Below are positions 53,466-55,012 of a stretch of DNA of 55,012 nucleotides, one piece after another. The notes beneath the pieces are model-generated. The model searched no databases. It was not told the DNA's origin and worked only from the letters and a program-made list of their open reading frames with translations. Source of the stretch: Phycisphaerales bacterium (GTDB lineage: Bacteria; Planctomycetota; Phycisphaerae; Phycisphaerales; UBA1924). A program made the position numbers and the translations under genes. The stretch covers positions 1 through 55,012 of the forward strand of contig JABWBC010000005.1 in assembly GCA_013360695.1 (NCBI GenBank). The letters run 5' to 3'. Every line of letters starts with the position of its first letter. Within the stretch, counting starts at the first letter, position 1.

Positions 53466-54428
53466 ATGGCACAGAAGCCCGTGATCGGCATCGACCTCGG
53501 CGGCACCAACATGCAGATCGGCGTTGTGGCCGAGAGCGGGAAGGTGCTGGGAACCTCGCGCAAGAAGACCAAGGCCGCGGACGGCATGGACGCGGTGCTG
53601 TCGCGTCTCTCCGAGGGCGTGATCGAGGCGTGCGCCGAGGCGAAGCTGTCGCTGAAGGACATCGCGGCGGTGGGCATCGGCGCGCCCGGCGCGGTCGATC
53701 CGGTCCGGGGCGTCGTGCTGGAGGCCGTCAACCTCCGCTGGTCCGACGTGGCGCTGGCGAACATCCTGACCAAGAAGCTGGGCGTGCCCACGTTCCTGGA
53801 TAACGACGTGAACGTCGCGGTGTATGGCGAGAACAAGGTCGGCGCGGGAAAGAACGCCGCGGACCTGCTCGGCGTATGGGTCGGCACGGGCATCGGCGGC
53901 GGGCTGATCCTGAACGGCGAGTTGTACTACGGCACATTCATGACGGCCGGCGAGATCGGGCACACGATCCTGATCCCTAATAACCCGCCGGGACACCGCT
54001 CACTCGAGCACAACTGCTCGCGCACCGCGGTGGTCGACCGTCTCGTCCGCCTCATCGAGAGCAACCATCCAAGTTCGCTCTCATCGATGGTCGACGGCGA
54101 CTTCGAGCGCATCAAGTCCAAGGTCGTCGCCAAGGCGTATGAAGAGGGCGACGAACTGACGGTCGAGGTCGTCGACGACGCGGCGAGCTTCCTGGGCATC
54201 GCGATCTCCAATGTCGTCACGCTCCTCTCGATCGGCAAGGTCGTGCTGGGCGGCGGGCTGACCGAGGCGATCGGCGACGCGTTCGTGCAGAAGGTGGCGG
54301 AGAGCTGCCGCCGATTCGCGTTCCCCGACGTGTGCAAGAAGGTCGAGATCGTGGCGAGCAGGCTGCGCGACGACGCGGGGGTGATCGGAGCGGGGCTCAT
54401 CGCCATGGAGAGGATGAAGAAGAAGTAG
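53466..54428 (+). CDS. ROK-family sugar kinase (glucokinase-like) lacking the zinc motif
   Basis: The 320-residue product starts at ATG 53466, 4 bases after AAGGAGA. It opens with PVIGIDLGGTNMQIGVV (phosphate loop 1, Asp10), later VGIGAPGAVD, PTFLDNDVNVAVYGE (catalytic Asp), LGVWVGTGIGGGLILNG and TAGEIGHTIL, all ROK features. The CxCGxxGC zinc motif that normally follows GEIGH is absent, replaced by HRSLEHNCSRTAVVDRLV. It probably phosphorylates glucose or a related sugar, but zinc-less ROK proteins differ in specificity and the substrate is open. Divergent from PhoH. Confidence 0.88.
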   Translation: MAQKPVIGIDLGGTNMQIGVVAESGKVLGTSRKKTKAADGMDAVLSRLSEGVIEACAEAKLSLKDIAAVGIGAPGAVDPVRGVVLEAVNLRWSDVALANILTKKLGVPTFLDNDVNVAVYGENKVGAGKNAADLLGVWVGTGIGGGLILNGELYYGTFMTAGEIGHTILIPNNPPGHRSLEHNCSRTAVVDRLVRLIESNHPSSLSSMVDGDFERIKSKVVAKAYEEGDELTVEVVDDAASFLGIAISNVVTLLSIGKVVLGGGLTEAIGDAFVQKVAESCRRFAFPDVCKKVEIVASRLRDDAGVIGAGLIAMERMKKK

Positions 54429-54491
54429 GGAACGGGCATCAGCGAAGTCGGAAGACGTGGAGAGACGAAGCCAAGACGCGGGGCCGCTGGC

Positions 54492-54917
54492 ATGAACCAG
54501 TTCGATCTTCCGTATACGTGGTATGAAGATCTCTACGCTCGCGATCTTGGTCTGGAGCGCCTCGGTGACGGCCATTTCAATCGCGATGCAAGCAAGGTTG
54601 ATTTGATCGCTCGGTACTACCTTGCGCACCCCGAGCACAACCGGGTCGGACGAGAGATGCTGGCCGAAGCGCTGCTCGATTCTCTAGCTGAACTGCTCGA
54701 GGCTGGTCCGGCTCCGGAAGCGATCAATCAAATCGCGCACGAGGCCGTGGCTCGGATGATCGCGGATGTGTACGACCGCGATCAGGTTCGCCACTATTGG
54801 AACCTCGAAGGCCCGCGCGGGACGCTGGTTCCGTTGGCCGTCTGGCTTAACAGACTCTTTCCCGACTGGGTTCCGCCGCCTTCGATCTGGCGCCAAGGCG
54901 GAGATGAAATCCGTTAG
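54492..54917 (+). CDS. Hypothetical protein
   Basis: The 141-residue product starts at ATG 54492. It is acidic, without signal peptide or membrane segment, and predicted helical (VGREMLAEALLDSLAELLEA, AINQIAHEAVARMIADVYD), ending with a Trp/Pro-rich part (LFPDWVPPPSIWRQGG). Family not recognised. It is 63 bp downstream of the ROK kinase gene with a weak ribosome site. Confidence 0.5.
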   Translation: MNQFDLPYTWYEDLYARDLGLERLGDGHFNRDASKVDLIARYYLAHPEHNRVGREMLAEALLDSLAELLEAGPAPEAINQIAHEAVARMIADVYDRDQVRHYWNLEGPRGTLVPLAVWLNRLFPDWVPPPSIWRQGGDEIR

Positions 54918-54924
54918 AGCAGTC

Positions 54925-55012
54925 TTACTCCAGACGTAGCGAGTAGCCGCAGTGGCGGTAGCAGTTGGCGGCGTGGGTGGGTGTGACGGCGTCGAGGACG
55001 GACTGCATGGAG
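54925..55012 (-). CDS. Partial gene 3' end, possibly a DDE-type transposase
   Basis: The minus strand from the window edge encodes 28 residues ending in TAA at 54925: VLDAVTPTHAANCYRHCGYS, then LRLE. A pattern of this type (W/D-x-V-T-x-x-x-x-x-N-C-x-R-x-x-G) ends some DDE superfamily endonucleases of Tc1/pogo-like type. It is too short to prove; it may be an IS or an unrelated gene. Confidence 0.3.
   Translation of the reverse strand, partial: SMQSVLDAVTPTHAANCYRHCGYSLRLE

Overview
The window is a GC-rich bacterial chromosome segment that most likely comes from a planctomycete of the class Phycisphaerae. The evidence is: many secreted proteins ending either in a double dockerin/EF-hand-like tail (motif of the type DFNNDGFVNGDDYD, closing on a C-terminal Cys) or in a short PAP-type CTERM tail (Pro-Ala-Pro, hydrophobic stretch, Arg cluster); DUF1080 and DUF4838 proteins; a pseudopilin-type secreted protein; a PHP-domain DnaE; and complex I genes split by other genes. 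No rRNA, tRNA, CRISPR array or complete insertion sequence was recognised.

Layout. 1-1317: a minus-strand GT39-like membrane glycosyltransferase that breaks off near position 90 into what reads as an M48 (Ste24-type) protease fragment. 1479-8779: three large secreted proteins in a row (M1 peptidase, delta-60-like propeller, BNR-repeat lipoprotein), all with the same double dockerin-like tail. 8866-14299: nuoE, a lamin-tail protein, a CTERM protein, a hypothetical gene bracketed by a 137-bp duplication of the nuoD 3' end, nuoD, and a FlgM-like gene. 14460-20681: SPOR-like lipoprotein, cysteine-less FmdB-like protein, PilZ protein, GT2, and two paralogous HAF-like CTERM proteins, each preceded by a tiny ATGA-overlapping ORF. 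20951-26019: DUF1080, a small helical protein, DUF4838, and a degenerate metallo-beta-lactamase. 26252-32315: giant repeat protein, CTERM protein, Cys-rich secreted protein. 32405-38014: pseudopilin, class IV aminotransferase, 811-residue repeat membrane protein, CTERM protein. 38170-46913: ClpB, YjfB-like protein, small lipoprotein, winged-helix protein, ParB, Nudix (carrying two parS-like sites), orphan ABC ATPase, DUF721/DciA-like protein, an AT-rich stretch with a perfect DnaA box, and a membrane protein. 47083-55012: CTERM/thioester-like protein, DnaE, PhoH, ROK kinase, a hypothetical, and a partial gene that may be a transposase.

How it fits together. Much of the window is cell-surface biology: two mutually exclusive C-terminal tail types decorate eleven secreted proteins, which suggests two sorting or anchoring routes. 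The 42.5-52.3 kb part has a replication/segregation flavour (ParB, parS-like sites, DUF721, DnaA box, DnaE) and may be near the chromosome origin. The observations I rate highest are the coupled mini-ORFs upstream of the HAF-like genes, the nuoD 3'-end duplication around a cargo gene, the parS-like/DnaA-box cluster, and the heptamer repeat inside dnaE.
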